Below, one piece after another: positions 16,246-22,925 of a stretch of DNA of 23,267 bases. This DNA is from CAZEAP01 sp964510315 (GTDB lineage Bacteria; Planctomycetota; Brocadiia; SM23-32): assembly GCA_964510315.1 (NCBI GenBank), contig CAZEAP010000040.1, positions 1-23,267 on the forward strand. Reading direction: 5' to 3'. The notes beneath the pieces were generated by a model. That model did no database searches. It saw only the letters and a list, made by a program, of their open reading frames with translations, and had not been told where the DNA came from. The first letter of the stretch is position 1, and the number at the start of each line of letters is the position of its first letter. Made by a program: the position numbers and the translations under genes.

Positions 16246-17781
16246 ATGGCGTATCCCAAGTACAAGGACGTGTGCCTTCCGCTGCTGCACTATATCCACT
16301 CGGCGGGGGGCGAGGTCCCGGCTCGACAGACCTACGAGCCATTGGCAGACCTCTACGATCTGAGTCAGACGGAGCGGCGCCAACGCAACCCGAACTACCC
16401 CAGTATGGTCGTGTGGTGGAACCGAGTTCAGTGGGCCCGGCAGTACCTCAAAGACGACGGTTTCCTGCGCTCCTCGTCCAGGGGGATCTGGCAGGTGACC
16501 GATGACGGCCGTGAGGAGCTGCAGCGTCGCGGGCTTCTGGACCGGCCCTTTCCTGCCCCCCTTGACGACTACGTTGAGACTGCGCACGAACAGAGCTCGC
16601 CTCCGCCTGACCGGGTGGTACTGCCCGAGGATGAATATAAGCTCTGGGAAAGCACTGTCGAGTTCGCGGAGGACCGGGCGGAGGAGTCGGGCGTTTTCCC
16701 CATGACTTACCAGGAAATCTCGGAACTCGCCGGGGGCAGCGGATATGGGGCGACGTTGATAGCGCCCCTGGAGAAGGCAGGTCTTATCGAACAGGTCGGC
16801 AAGCGTTTCCTGGACGAAGAGGAAGACCCGTTGCAGACTCCAGGCGGACGGATGTCGTCGCTCTGGCGGCTGAATCAGTCCCTTGAAGTTGTTCAGGCAA
16901 GGGAAGGAGAGCGTCCGGGGGGCCGCACGCGCGGCGCGGAGGCACAGTCTGCACCGGAGGCACCTGCGCGTCCGGCTGTGGACCTGCCGAAATGCAGCGA
17001 AATAGCGCCGCCGCTCCTGCACTTTACGGCTGACCGTGGCGGAGTAATACGCACCCGAGACGCGATTGATTCCCTGGCTGATTTCTTTGAGTTGCCGACG
17101 GATGTGCGGAAAGCCCGATACGATTCCAACCCCAACACCCGAAGGTGGGATTCGCGCGTGCATACCGCGATGCAAACCCTCAAGAACAACGGGTTGGTGG
17201 TGTCTGCGGGATGGGGATTGTGGAAGGTTACCACGGAAGGCGAACGAGACCTGCGCAGGAGGGGGCTCCTTGGTCGACCGTTTCCTGATCCACGCAGACA
17301 AGCCTATGCGCCGGGAAGCTCTGGCGGCGACGCTGGACAGCCGTCCTCGGAGCGGGAGACAGTACACCGCGTCGTATCTGAGATCCTTGCCAATGGCGTT
17401 CTCTGCTTCCCGGACGACTTCCTACCCGAGTCGACGGATTCGCTGACTTTCAGGAGCATCGAGGTCCCACCCGTGATGCTCCGGCTGGCTCCCCACTCCA
17501 GTATGAAGATAGTGGCTCCGGGGCTCCCGTTCCGCTACGAATGTCGAAACCCCGTCGAAGCGGCATACATCCTATTCTCGCATGAGCCGGGCGAGCGGAG
17601 CGTGCAGTTGCCCTGCGGGAATCTGCTTCAGTACAGAATGGTCAGTGACTATCGGCAGTACGTGAGGCGTCTGCAGGCTAAGATACTGGATCGGCTCGCC
17701 GAGATCACCCTTGATGGCCATCGTGCAGCGGACCTGGCCCGGCACGTATATAGAGAAGTTGGCCTTCCAGAGGAAATCTGA
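16246..17781 (+). CDS. Tandem Mrr_N-domain protein sharing a C-terminal domain with the methyltransferase
   Basis: A 511-residue protein with a TGAGGAAG ribosome site and a 5-base gap from the methyltransferase. Two Mrr N-terminal-like winged helices are visible: residues 1-105 (PLLHYIHSAGGEVPARQT, then WWNRVQWARQYLKDDGFL, GIWQVTDDGREELQRRGLL) and 245-350 (PPLLHFTADRGGVIRTRD, then AMQTLKNNGLVV, GLWKVTTEGERDLRRRGLL). A third winged-helix-like piece lies at about 127-210. There is no Mrr catalytic domain. The last 135 residues (FPDDFL at 388, then F-x-x-x-N-P-V-E-A, HEPGERSVQLP, VSDYRQYVRRL, REVGLP) match the methyltransferase C-terminus in order and spacing. This suggests a DNA-reading or modified-base-reading subunit that docks through the shared domain. 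Mrr_N recognition of DNA is known; the rest is inference. Confidence 0.8.
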   Translation: MAYPKYKDVCLPLLHYIHSAGGEVPARQTYEPLADLYDLSQTERRQRNPNYPSMVVWWNRVQWARQYLKDDGFLRSSSRGIWQVTDDGREELQRRGLLDRPFPAPLDDYVETAHEQSSPPPDRVVLPEDEYKLWESTVEFAEDRAEESGVFPMTYQEISELAGGSGYGATLIAPLEKAGLIEQVGKRFLDEEEDPLQTPGGRMSSLWRLNQSLEVVQAREGERPGGRTRGAEAQSAPEAPARPAVDLPKCSEIAPPLLHFTADRGGVIRTRDAIDSLADFFELPTDVRKARYDSNPNTRRWDSRVHTAMQTLKNNGLVVSAGWGLWKVTTEGERDLRRRGLLGRPFPDPRRQAYAPGSSGGDAGQPSSERETVHRVVSEILANGVLCFPDDFLPESTDSLTFRSIEVPPVMLRLAPHSSMKIVAPGLPFRYECRNPVEAAYILFSHEPGERSVQLPCGNLLQYRMVSDYRQYVRRLQAKILDRLAEITLDGHRAADLARHVYREVGLPEEI

Positions 17782-17791
17782 CCCTACGAAC

Positions 17792-17992
17792 ATGCCCGCG
17801 AGCACAGACGACAACGATCTGATCGGGAAACTCGACCTGGGCGCGAGCTCTGAGCTTGTCTTCAACGTCTTTCGCTACCGTGGGAAATGGTACGCGGGGG
17901 TCCGGAAGTTTGTTGACACGGGAAGCTACCAAGGCCCCACGAAGTCAGGGATTGCCCTCACCGCTTCGCTGCTGCAGTGGCCAACCGGATGA
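17792..17992 (+). CDS. PC4/p15-like single-stranded DNA-binding protein, 3' end altered
   Basis: A 66-residue protein 10 bases after the Mrr_N gene. The core DLGASSELVFNVFRYRGKWY followed by AGVRKFVD, then GPTKSGIALT, fits the PC4/p15 family (transcriptional coactivator p15; bacterial YdbC-type), which binds single-stranded DNA as a dimer: a lysine-rich or aromatic beta sheet with the W-Y-x-G-V-R-K-F strand and the 'ptk.GI.Lt' turn. The native C-terminal helix is missing. After GIALTAS the residues LLQWPTG read into DNA of a remnant gene on the other strand, from which the stop codon is borrowed. The gene therefore marks the right edge of the island and may be truncated by its insertion or by later recombination. 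Confidence 0.7.
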   Translation: MPASTDDNDLIGKLDLGASSELVFNVFRYRGKWYAGVRKFVDTGSYQGPTKSGIALTASLLQWPTG

Positions 17993-18226
17993 CGAAGCGG
18001 TAGGTCTGACCGTCAGTGAGGGGGGCGGACTGCCAGGTGCTCAGGAGTCGCTTGTCCTGAAGAGATCATTGGCCTGTACCTGGAGTTTCGCGTCCACCTG
18101 GAATGTGCCGGTTCATAGGAGCGCGTGGATAGGATAGCTGATCCTGTAGACCACCCACTCGCTTGCCGGTCTCCCGCACTCCAGCAGCCCAATCAAATGG
18201 TAGTGCTCTCTGCTCGAAAACGTCAT
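17975..18226 (-). pseudogene. Remnant of the same repeated gene family (right flank of the defence island)
   Basis: On the - strand, ATG 18226 opens MTFSSREHYHLIGLLECG, then WVVYRISYPIHALL and an in-frame TGA. The frame resumes as TGTFQVDAKLQVQANDLF. A +1/-1 shift is then needed to reach LLSTWQSAPLTDGQTYRFVI and RLATAA, ending near 17975. The last part matches the left-flank remnant at 7608-7650 in almost identical DNA. At least two lesions make it non-functional. Together with the left copy, in opposite orientation, it brackets the seven-gene operon. Family function unknown. Confidence 0.55.
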
Positions 18227-18240
18227 CGGCTAATCCGGCC

Positions 18241-18278
18241 TTGACAACAACAGGAAATCTGTGAACAGTGTTCCACAG
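18241..18278 (+). promoter_or_regulatory. Possible promoter/operator of the ceramidase-like gene
   Basis: TTGACA at 18241-18246 is a perfect -35 hexamer. Where a -10 box would lie, the sequence is instead a dyad: CTGTGAAC (18259-18266) and GTTCCACAG (18270-18278), complementary apart from one extra base. A repressor site overlapping a weak promoter is a fair reading, but no TATAAT-like box is present. Confidence 0.3.
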
Positions 18279-18316
18279 AAAGACATCTCACTTTCCACGC
18301 GAAGGGAGTCACCCTC

Positions 18317-19891
18317 GTGACGACCCAGAACACAGGCATCAACATCGGCTGGGCGCAGGCGGACATCACGCCGGACAGACCCGTCTTGCTGGCGGGGCAG
18401 TTTCACGCGCGAGTTTCCGAAGGAATCATGGACCCGGTGACCGCTACGGCGCTGGCGGTCGAGTCGCCGGCCGACGGTGATTCGCGGCGGCAGGCGATTA
18501 TGGTCAGTTGCGATCTGGCGAGCGTCTCCGATGAGTTGCGGGACGCCGTGCGCGAGCGTGTCCGATCCGCTTCGGGAGAGATCGATCCGAAAGACTTGTT
18601 TATCGGCGCAACGCATACGCACTCGGCGCCGGACCCGCGGATGGCGCCTTACGGCATGGAAGCATGCCGCGACGAATACAAGAAGGAGGGGCTTTCGTCG
18701 CGCTATCATTCGGAAAAGCAGGCGAGCTACGGGATGTGGCCTTTTCTCGACCTTGACGTGATGCCGCCCTCGGCGTATCTGGAGTTCGCCGCGGACCGCG
18801 TCGCCGAGGCCGTTTGCGAAGCGTGGGAAAGCCGTCAAGCCGGGGGCATCGCTTACGGGCTGGGGCACGCCGTGATCGGTCGCAATCGGCGCCTGACCTA
18901 CGCAGACGGCACGAGCAAGATGTACGGGAAAGCGGGAGTCCCGGAGTTCCGGCACGTGGAAGGTTACGAGGACCATTCGGTATACGCCATGATGACATAC
19001 GACCGGGACAAGAATCTGACCGGCATGGTGGTCAACGTGCCGTGCCCGTCCCAGGTCAGCGAGCATATCTACCAGATCAGCGCCGATTACTGGCACGAGA
19101 CACGGGGGGAGCTTCGGAAGCGTTTTGGGGAGGGTATCTTCATCCTTCCCCAGTGCGCCCCCGCAGGCGATCAGTCGCCGCACGTGCTGATCGGGAAGCG
19201 CGGGGAGGAACGGATGTGGCGTCTGAAGGGCCGCGACATGCAGCAGAACGCGCCGCGCCAGGAAATCGCGCAGAAGATCGCCAACGCGGTCAGCGACGTC
19301 GTTCCGTACGCGGGGAAGGAAATCGACTGGAATCCGGCGTTCGAGCATACCGTCGAGACCCTGGAACTGCCGCGCCGGATGATCTCGGAGAAGGACGTGG
19401 AGGAGGCGCTGGAAGAGGCGCGTCCGTTCAAAGAGCAGTTCGAACAACTGATGGACGAGATCCAGACGAATCCGGCGATTCGCCAAGCACCGCGCTGGTA
19501 TACTGAGGTTACGAAAGCCTATCGCCGAATGGAGCGGGGGAATCGAGTCAGGAAGCGTTTCGAACTTCAGCAGATCAATCCGAACATGCCGATCGAAGTC
19601 CACGCGATACGGATGGGCGAGACCGCCTTTGCCACGAATCCCTTCGAACTCTATCTCGATTATGCCATACGGATTCGCGAACTCAGCAGGGCGATGCAGA
19701 CGTTCCTCGTCCAGAAAGCCGGATGCAACGGCACCTATTTGCCGAGCGAGCGTTCGGTGGCCCACAAGGGATACGGTTCGGTTCCCGCCAGCACCGACAT
19801 CGGACCGGAGGGCGGCGATAAGCTGGTCGAATGGACGGTCGCCGCCGTCAACAGGATGTGGCAATCTGCCGGCACAACGCATCGACCCTGA
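18317..19891 (+). CDS. Neutral/alkaline ceramidase-like hydrolase (PF04734-type N-terminal domain)
   Basis: A 524-residue protein from GTG 18317 (AAGGGAGT upstream). The start INIGWAQADITPDRPVLLAG and the metal-binding motif GATHTHSAPD (His100, His102) fit the neutral/alkaline non-lysosomal ceramidase family. AGDQSPH around Ser287 matches the family's catalytic serine loop GD-x-SP. Family members hydrolyse ceramide or related amides, but many planctomycete and verrucomicrobial paralogues sit next to sulfatases and probably act on other substrates. No signal peptide is visible, suggesting a cytoplasmic protein. It is shorter than true ceramidases, which carry an extra C-terminal domain. A sulfatase pseudogene follows 13 bases downstream, so the two likely formed an operon. 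Confidence 0.75.
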   Translation: MTTQNTGINIGWAQADITPDRPVLLAGQFHARVSEGIMDPVTATALAVESPADGDSRRQAIMVSCDLASVSDELRDAVRERVRSASGEIDPKDLFIGATHTHSAPDPRMAPYGMEACRDEYKKEGLSSRYHSEKQASYGMWPFLDLDVMPPSAYLEFAADRVAEAVCEAWESRQAGGIAYGLGHAVIGRNRRLTYADGTSKMYGKAGVPEFRHVEGYEDHSVYAMMTYDRDKNLTGMVVNVPCPSQVSEHIYQISADYWHETRGELRKRFGEGIFILPQCAPAGDQSPHVLIGKRGEERMWRLKGRDMQQNAPRQEIAQKIANAVSDVVPYAGKEIDWNPAFEHTVETLELPRRMISEKDVEEALEEARPFKEQFEQLMDEIQTNPAIRQAPRWYTEVTKAYRRMERGNRVRKRFELQQINPNMPIEVHAIRMGETAFATNPFELYLDYAIRIRELSRAMQTFLVQKAGCNGTYLPSERSVAHKGYGSVPASTDIGPEGGDKLVEWTVAAVNRMWQSAGTTHRP

Positions 19892-19904
19892 AAGAGAGGA
19901 GGCC

Positions 19905-20565
19905 ATGATGCCCACCCCAGGCGAACGTCCCAACATCCTATCGAGGCGATTGCCTCGGGTGCGATGGACATCCGGTGCTCCTGACTCCGAACATGGACGA
20001 GATCGCCATGCACGGGGCGCGCTTCACGCGCTTTTACTCGGGTTGTCCGGTCTGCATGCCGGCTCGCCGCACGATTCTCGCCGGCCAATTCCCGGCTACG
20101 CACGGATTGCTGACGAATGTGGAAGGAGTTGAACGGTCGCCCCGAACAACCCTGCCGCACGTGCTGCGGGAGCACGGCTACCGGACCCGCTGGATCGGCC
20201 GCGGCATGCATCAGTATCCGAAGCGTGCACGCTTCGGCCACGACGAGATCGACGACGGCAGCGAGTAGCATGAATGGCTGAAAAAGAACGGTCCCAACGA
20301 CTGTGGCGGCTGGCATGGCGCTGGCGTCATGCACAATGACTGGACCGCGCGCCCCTGGCCGCTGCCCGAGTATCTTCACAACACCGGCTGGACCGTGTTG
20401 CGCGCTCTGGAGTTCCTGCGCCGCCGCGACCCGACCTGCCCGTTCTTCCTGACGCTTTCCTTCCAGGCCGCGCAGCCGCCGCTGCAGCCGCTGGAATGTT
20501 ATTTCAACCGCTACTTACGCACCGGCGTGCCCAAACCGGTCATCGGCGAATGGGCCGAGGCGGCG
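19905..20565 (+). pseudogene. Sulfatase pseudogene (arylsulfatase/alkaline phosphatase superfamily)
   Basis: ATG 19905 with an AGAGAGGAGG ribosome site begins MMPTPGERPNI, the normal start of a sulfatase. A short deletion near 19940 then shifts the frame and removes the metal-binding TDQ region; the next frame resumes at YRGDCLGCDGHPVLLTPNMD. The formylglycine signature C-M-P-A-R is intact in SGCPVCMPARRT (near 20050-20080). An in-frame TAG at 20266 interrupts DDGSE/HEWLKKNG, probably a mutated Tyr codon. The frame continues (VMHNDWTARPWPLPEYL, then FFLTLSFQAAQPP) until about 20565, less than half a normal sulfatase, where it runs into a REP-like repeat. Three lesions and the lost metal ligands make it non-functional. 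Confidence 0.85.
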
Positions 20566-20606
20566 GTTGTCGTCGGTGGTCACCGCCGCGTCGTAGCGGC
20601 TTAAGG

Positions 20607-20634
20607 GCCGTCCTGAGCCCGTCGAAGGGCGAAC
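20607..20634. repeat. REP-like palindromic element
   Basis: The core TCCTGAGCCCGTCGAAGG (20611-20628) is of the 'CCTGAGC...TCGAAGG' type that occurs as dispersed short palindromes in many bacterial genomes. It sits exactly where the sulfatase remnant ends and an unrelated reading frame begins on the other strand, marking a recombination joint. Confidence 0.55.
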
Positions 20635-20639
20635 ACGGA

Positions 20640-20898
20640 GCGCCCCCGAGCGCGCCAGGGCGAGGTAGCGCCTTGCCAGCGCGGCGGCGCTGGCCTGGAG
20701 GAATGCCAGCACGTTCTCCAGGCACTGGTAGTGAGCCGAACTGAAGATAGTGCAGCCGGTCTTCAGGTAGCCGTAGGACGCGCCGGCCGCAGCCAGGTAG
20801 GCGGCGATCTCCACCCGCAGCTTGTCACCGCTGTAGTGCCTGACCAGGGACCAGGTCACCCAGAGCAAAGCCTCGCCCGAGACTCGCCAGTGTGATGA
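20640..20898 (-). pseudogene. Orphan remnant of an unrecognised gene
   Basis: On the - strand a coherent stretch reads VSGEALLWVTWSLVRHYSGD, then KLRVEIAAYLAAAGASYGYL, KTGCTIFSSAHYQCLENVL and AFLQASAAALARR. It is preceded by an in-frame TGA at 20899-20901 and has no plausible start in its first residues. It dissolves into repeat sequence at its 3' end. The composition looks like a helical protein fragment, unlike the Arg/Pro-rich noise frames around it. I do not recognise the family. Confidence 0.35.
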
Positions 20899-20927
20899 TC
20901 ACGCTCGTGCCCCCGGCTCCGGCTTGC

Positions 20928-22397
20928 TCACACCCTCGTCACCCGCAGCGCGATGTACGGCTTCCCGGGCATCGGGATGTCCGCCTCGCCGCTCAGGCCC
21001 TCGGCGGCCGGCTCGATGGTCATGTTCCAGGTGTCGATGCTCTCGGCGCGGAACTCGCCCTCCTCGGGCAACTCGGCGCGGTAGAGGCGCGGCTGCGACG
21101 TGCCGGTGTAGGCCAGCAGGTAGGAGCCGTCCTCGCTGCGCACGCGGGCCTGGCTGTTGCCCGGGATCGCCTCTTCGAACGTCTCCAGCCGCCCCAGCGG
21201 CGCCTGCTTCATCACCTCGCGCAAGAAGCGCAGCCGCGGCACGCTCCTGCCCCTCAGCTCGCCGCCCTTCGGCCACCACATGATCTCCTCGGGGTTCCAG
21301 TAGCACTCGCTGTGCGCGCACGGGTAGGCGCCGGCCCCCGCCGCAAGCCAGCTCTCGTGCACCAACCGGCTGCCGGTTGAGTTGCCCCAGCCGTAGGGCA
21401 GGTCGCCCTCGTAGCCGTGCTCGTCGTAGACGACGGGCTTGCCGAACTCGGCGAACTCGCCGGCCCGGCGGGACGGCGGCCCGGTCCCGCAGACGTGCGT
21501 GATGAACTCGGCGCCGAAGTCGTAGCCGCCGTGGATCGAGCACATGTGCCCGCAGGCGTCCTCCTCGACCAGCACGCCGAAGAGCCGGTCCCAGTCCTCC
21601 TCCGTCTTGCTCCCCACGTACTGCGGCTCGTTCGCCAGGCTCCACCAGACGTTGCGGTAGGCGCCCAGCCGCGCGACCAGGTAGCGCACGAACCGGTCGT
21701 CCGCCTCGGCGCCCATCCGGTCGAAGCCCCAGTGGCCGCAGTCGTAGGGGTGGAACAGGATCAGGTCGGCCTGGATGCCCATCTCGCGCAGTTGCCCGAT
21801 GCGGCGTTCGAGGCTGCGGAAGTAGGCGGGGTTGAACCGCTCGAAGTCCCACCGGGCCTCGCCGCCAGCTTCCTCGAAGGGGTAGAGCGGCGGCTCGTTG
21901 CGCACGTATTCGTACCGCTTGGGCAAAGCGCACATGCGTATCTTGTTGAACGGCGCGGACCGGAGCGTCGCGAGCGTGCGCTCGACGAGGCCTGGCTCCT
22001 GGAGGGCCCAGCCGTAGGAGGTGGTGCCGAGGGCGAAGAACGGCGTGCCGTCGCGGTAGCGCAGCGAGGCGCGCGGCCCGGGCTCGACCGGCCCGTGGTT
22101 ATCGCCGCTCGCCGGCGTGCACTCGAAGCGCCCCTCGACGCCGTCCAGGGCGGCGGCGGTGCTGGTGACGGCGTAGGTCCACTCGCCCGCCTCGTCCGGC
22201 ATGAAGCGCACCCGGTAGGTGCCGTCTCCGTCGTAGAAGCCGCGCACGCGCCGGACGGCTTCCCCGCGCCGGAACTCGCCCCAGACCTGCACCTCGACGA
22301 ACAGATTCGGCGAGGTCGGCCCCTCCAGGCTCAACTCGAAGATGTCCCACTGCTCGACTGTGCTCGGTATTTCACTGATCTTTTCGCCCTCCTTCAT
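20928..22397 (-). CDS. Glycoside-hydrolase-like protein (DUF5060 + DUF4038-like TIM barrel + DUF5605-like tail)
   Basis: A 489-residue protein without a visible signal peptide. Residues about 10-95 form a DUF5060-like beta-sandwich (VEQWDIFELSLEGPTSPN, then GFYDGDGTYRVRFMPDEAGE, WTY). Residues about 105-400 form a TIM-barrel hydrolase of the DUF4038/apiosidase-like type: GTPFFALGTTSYGW, FNKIRMCALPKRY, LILFHPYDCGHWGFD, then WWSLANEPQY with Glu257 as likely acid/base and KPVVYDEHGYEG with Glu326 or Glu330 as likely nucleophile. The last 90 residues (LLAYTGTSQPRLYRAEL, then DTWNMTIEP) fit a DUF5605-like beta domain. It probably cleaves plant or algal polysaccharide side chains; the exact sugar is unknown. 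The gene lies convergent to the sulfatase/ceramidase pair. Confidence 0.85.
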   Translation of the reverse strand: MKEGEKISEIPSTVEQWDIFELSLEGPTSPNLFVEVQVWGEFRRGEAVRRVRGFYDGDGTYRVRFMPDEAGEWTYAVTSTAAALDGVEGRFECTPASGDNHGPVEPGPRASLRYRDGTPFFALGTTSYGWALQEPGLVERTLATLRSAPFNKIRMCALPKRYEYVRNEPPLYPFEEAGGEARWDFERFNPAYFRSLERRIGQLREMGIQADLILFHPYDCGHWGFDRMGAEADDRFVRYLVARLGAYRNVWWSLANEPQYVGSKTEEDWDRLFGVLVEEDACGHMCSIHGGYDFGAEFITHVCGTGPPSRRAGEFAEFGKPVVYDEHGYEGDLPYGWGNSTGSRLVHESWLAAGAGAYPCAHSECYWNPEEIMWWPKGGELRGRSVPRLRFLREVMKQAPLGRLETFEEAIPGNSQARVRSEDGSYLLAYTGTSQPRLYRAELPEEGEFRAESIDTWNMTIEPAAEGLSGEADIPMPGKPYIALRVTRV

Positions 22398-22443
22398 CTT
22401 GCACCGATCTCCGCTCAGGAACCAGAGTACGGTAATGACATGA

Positions 22444-22509
22444 AAGGCTGCCAGCCCCGGGGTAGTGTGATCGTCGATCCCTACCCTTCACGGAGGAGGA
22501 GGCAGCCTT
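22444..22509 (+). promoter_or_regulatory. Nested stem-loop leader that includes the ribosome site of the IS110-HARE gene
   Basis: AAGGCTGCC (22444-22452) pairs perfectly with GGCAGCCTT (22501-22509), which touches the ATG. Inside it GGGTAG (22460-22465) pairs with CTACCC (22481-22486), and inside that GATC (22469-22472) pairs with GATC (22476-22479) around a 3-base loop. The GGAGGAGGA ribosome site (22492-22500) is held in the outer loop. Such a fold could restrain translation or be what is left of an IS110 5' non-coding region. Confidence 0.5.
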
Positions 22510-22602
22510 ATGGGCCAGTATATCGGTGTGGACCTGCATCGCAAGTTCTCTCAGGTCTGCGTGTTGAACCAACAGGGACGTCAGACCGCGCGCCGGCTGC
22601 GC
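22444..22602 (+). mobile_element. IS110-family remnant (leader plus first ~31 codons of the transposase)
   Basis: MGQYIGVDLHRKFSQVCVLN matches the start of the DEDD transposase domain of IS110-family elements (the first catalytic Asp is in GVD). After about 31 residues the similarity stops and HARE-HTH-type sequence begins. The other catalytic acidic residues, the C-terminal Ser domain and the right end are absent, so the element is dead. The exact left end is not visible. Confidence 0.55.
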
Positions 22603-22923
22603 ATGCCCTGGGACGACTACCTGAAGGGCGGTGACGGCGACGAGGAACCCGAGGCCGACCTGTCTGCGTGCAACGCACAGGCAGGCGACGAGGGGGCCAC
22701 GATGAGCGGCCTGGACGCGGCGGCCAAGGTGCTCGAAGAGGCCGACGAGCCGCTTCGCTGCAAGGAGATCGCCGAGCGCGCGCTCGAGGCGGGCTATTGG
22801 GCCTCGGATGGCCAGACGCCGCACGCCACCATCTACTCCAGCATATTGAGGGACATCCAGAAGCGGGGCGACGAGTCCCGCTTCCAGAAAGTGGGGCGGG
22901 GGCTGTTCGCGTTGGCTGAGTAG
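22510..22923 (+). CDS. HARE-HTH winged-helix protein with an IS110-derived N-terminus
   Basis: A 137-residue frame. Residues 1-31 are the first part of an IS110 transposase. A short acidic linker (GGDGDEEPEADLSACNA) follows. Residues 65-137 are a HARE-HTH domain (PF05066): MSGLDAAAKVLEEADEPL, RCKEIAERALEAGYWASD, GQTPHATIYSSILRDIQKRG, then FQKVGRGLFALAE. This domain is a winged helix predicted to read modified or structured DNA and is common in small stand-alone planctomycete proteins whose N-terminus is a charged linker. An internal ATG at 22702 with a GGGGG-containing upstream site could start the native HARE domain alone. The IS fragment now supplies the start and ribosome site. Whether the chimera is expressed is unknown. 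Confidence 0.65.
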   Translation: MGQYIGVDLHRKFSQVCVLNQQGRQTARRLRMPWDDYLKGGDGDEEPEADLSACNAQAGDEGATMSGLDAAAKVLEEADEPLRCKEIAERALEAGYWASDGQTPHATIYSSILRDIQKRGDESRFQKVGRGLFALAE

Positions 22924-22925
22924 CA

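Noticed and set aside
7652..17972. Terminal inverted repeats of a transposon at the island edges (GCGAGGCGGCGGGAAT vs GCGAAGCGGTGAGGGC)
   Set aside because: Only about 10-11 of 16 positions match in GC-rich DNA and no integrase or transposase is present; could be chance.
8339..17992. Assignment of the operon to BREX or DISARM
   Set aside because: PglZ, BrxL/Lon and BrxA/B are missing for BREX; DrmA and DrmB are missing for DISARM. Only single shared families are present.
18230..19936. 568-codon open frame on the - strand antisense to the ceramidase-like gene
   Set aside because: Arg/His/Pro-rich composition without motifs; the + strand carries the GATHTHSAPD and GDQSP motifs.
21417..22634. 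405-codon open frame on the + strand opposite the glycoside-hydrolase gene
   Set aside because: Composition is the antisense of the hydrolase; the - strand frame has the NEP and DEHGYE motifs.
22510..22923. Active IS110 transposase
   Set aside because: Only the first ~31 residues match; the rest of the DEDD domain and the C-terminal domain are absent.
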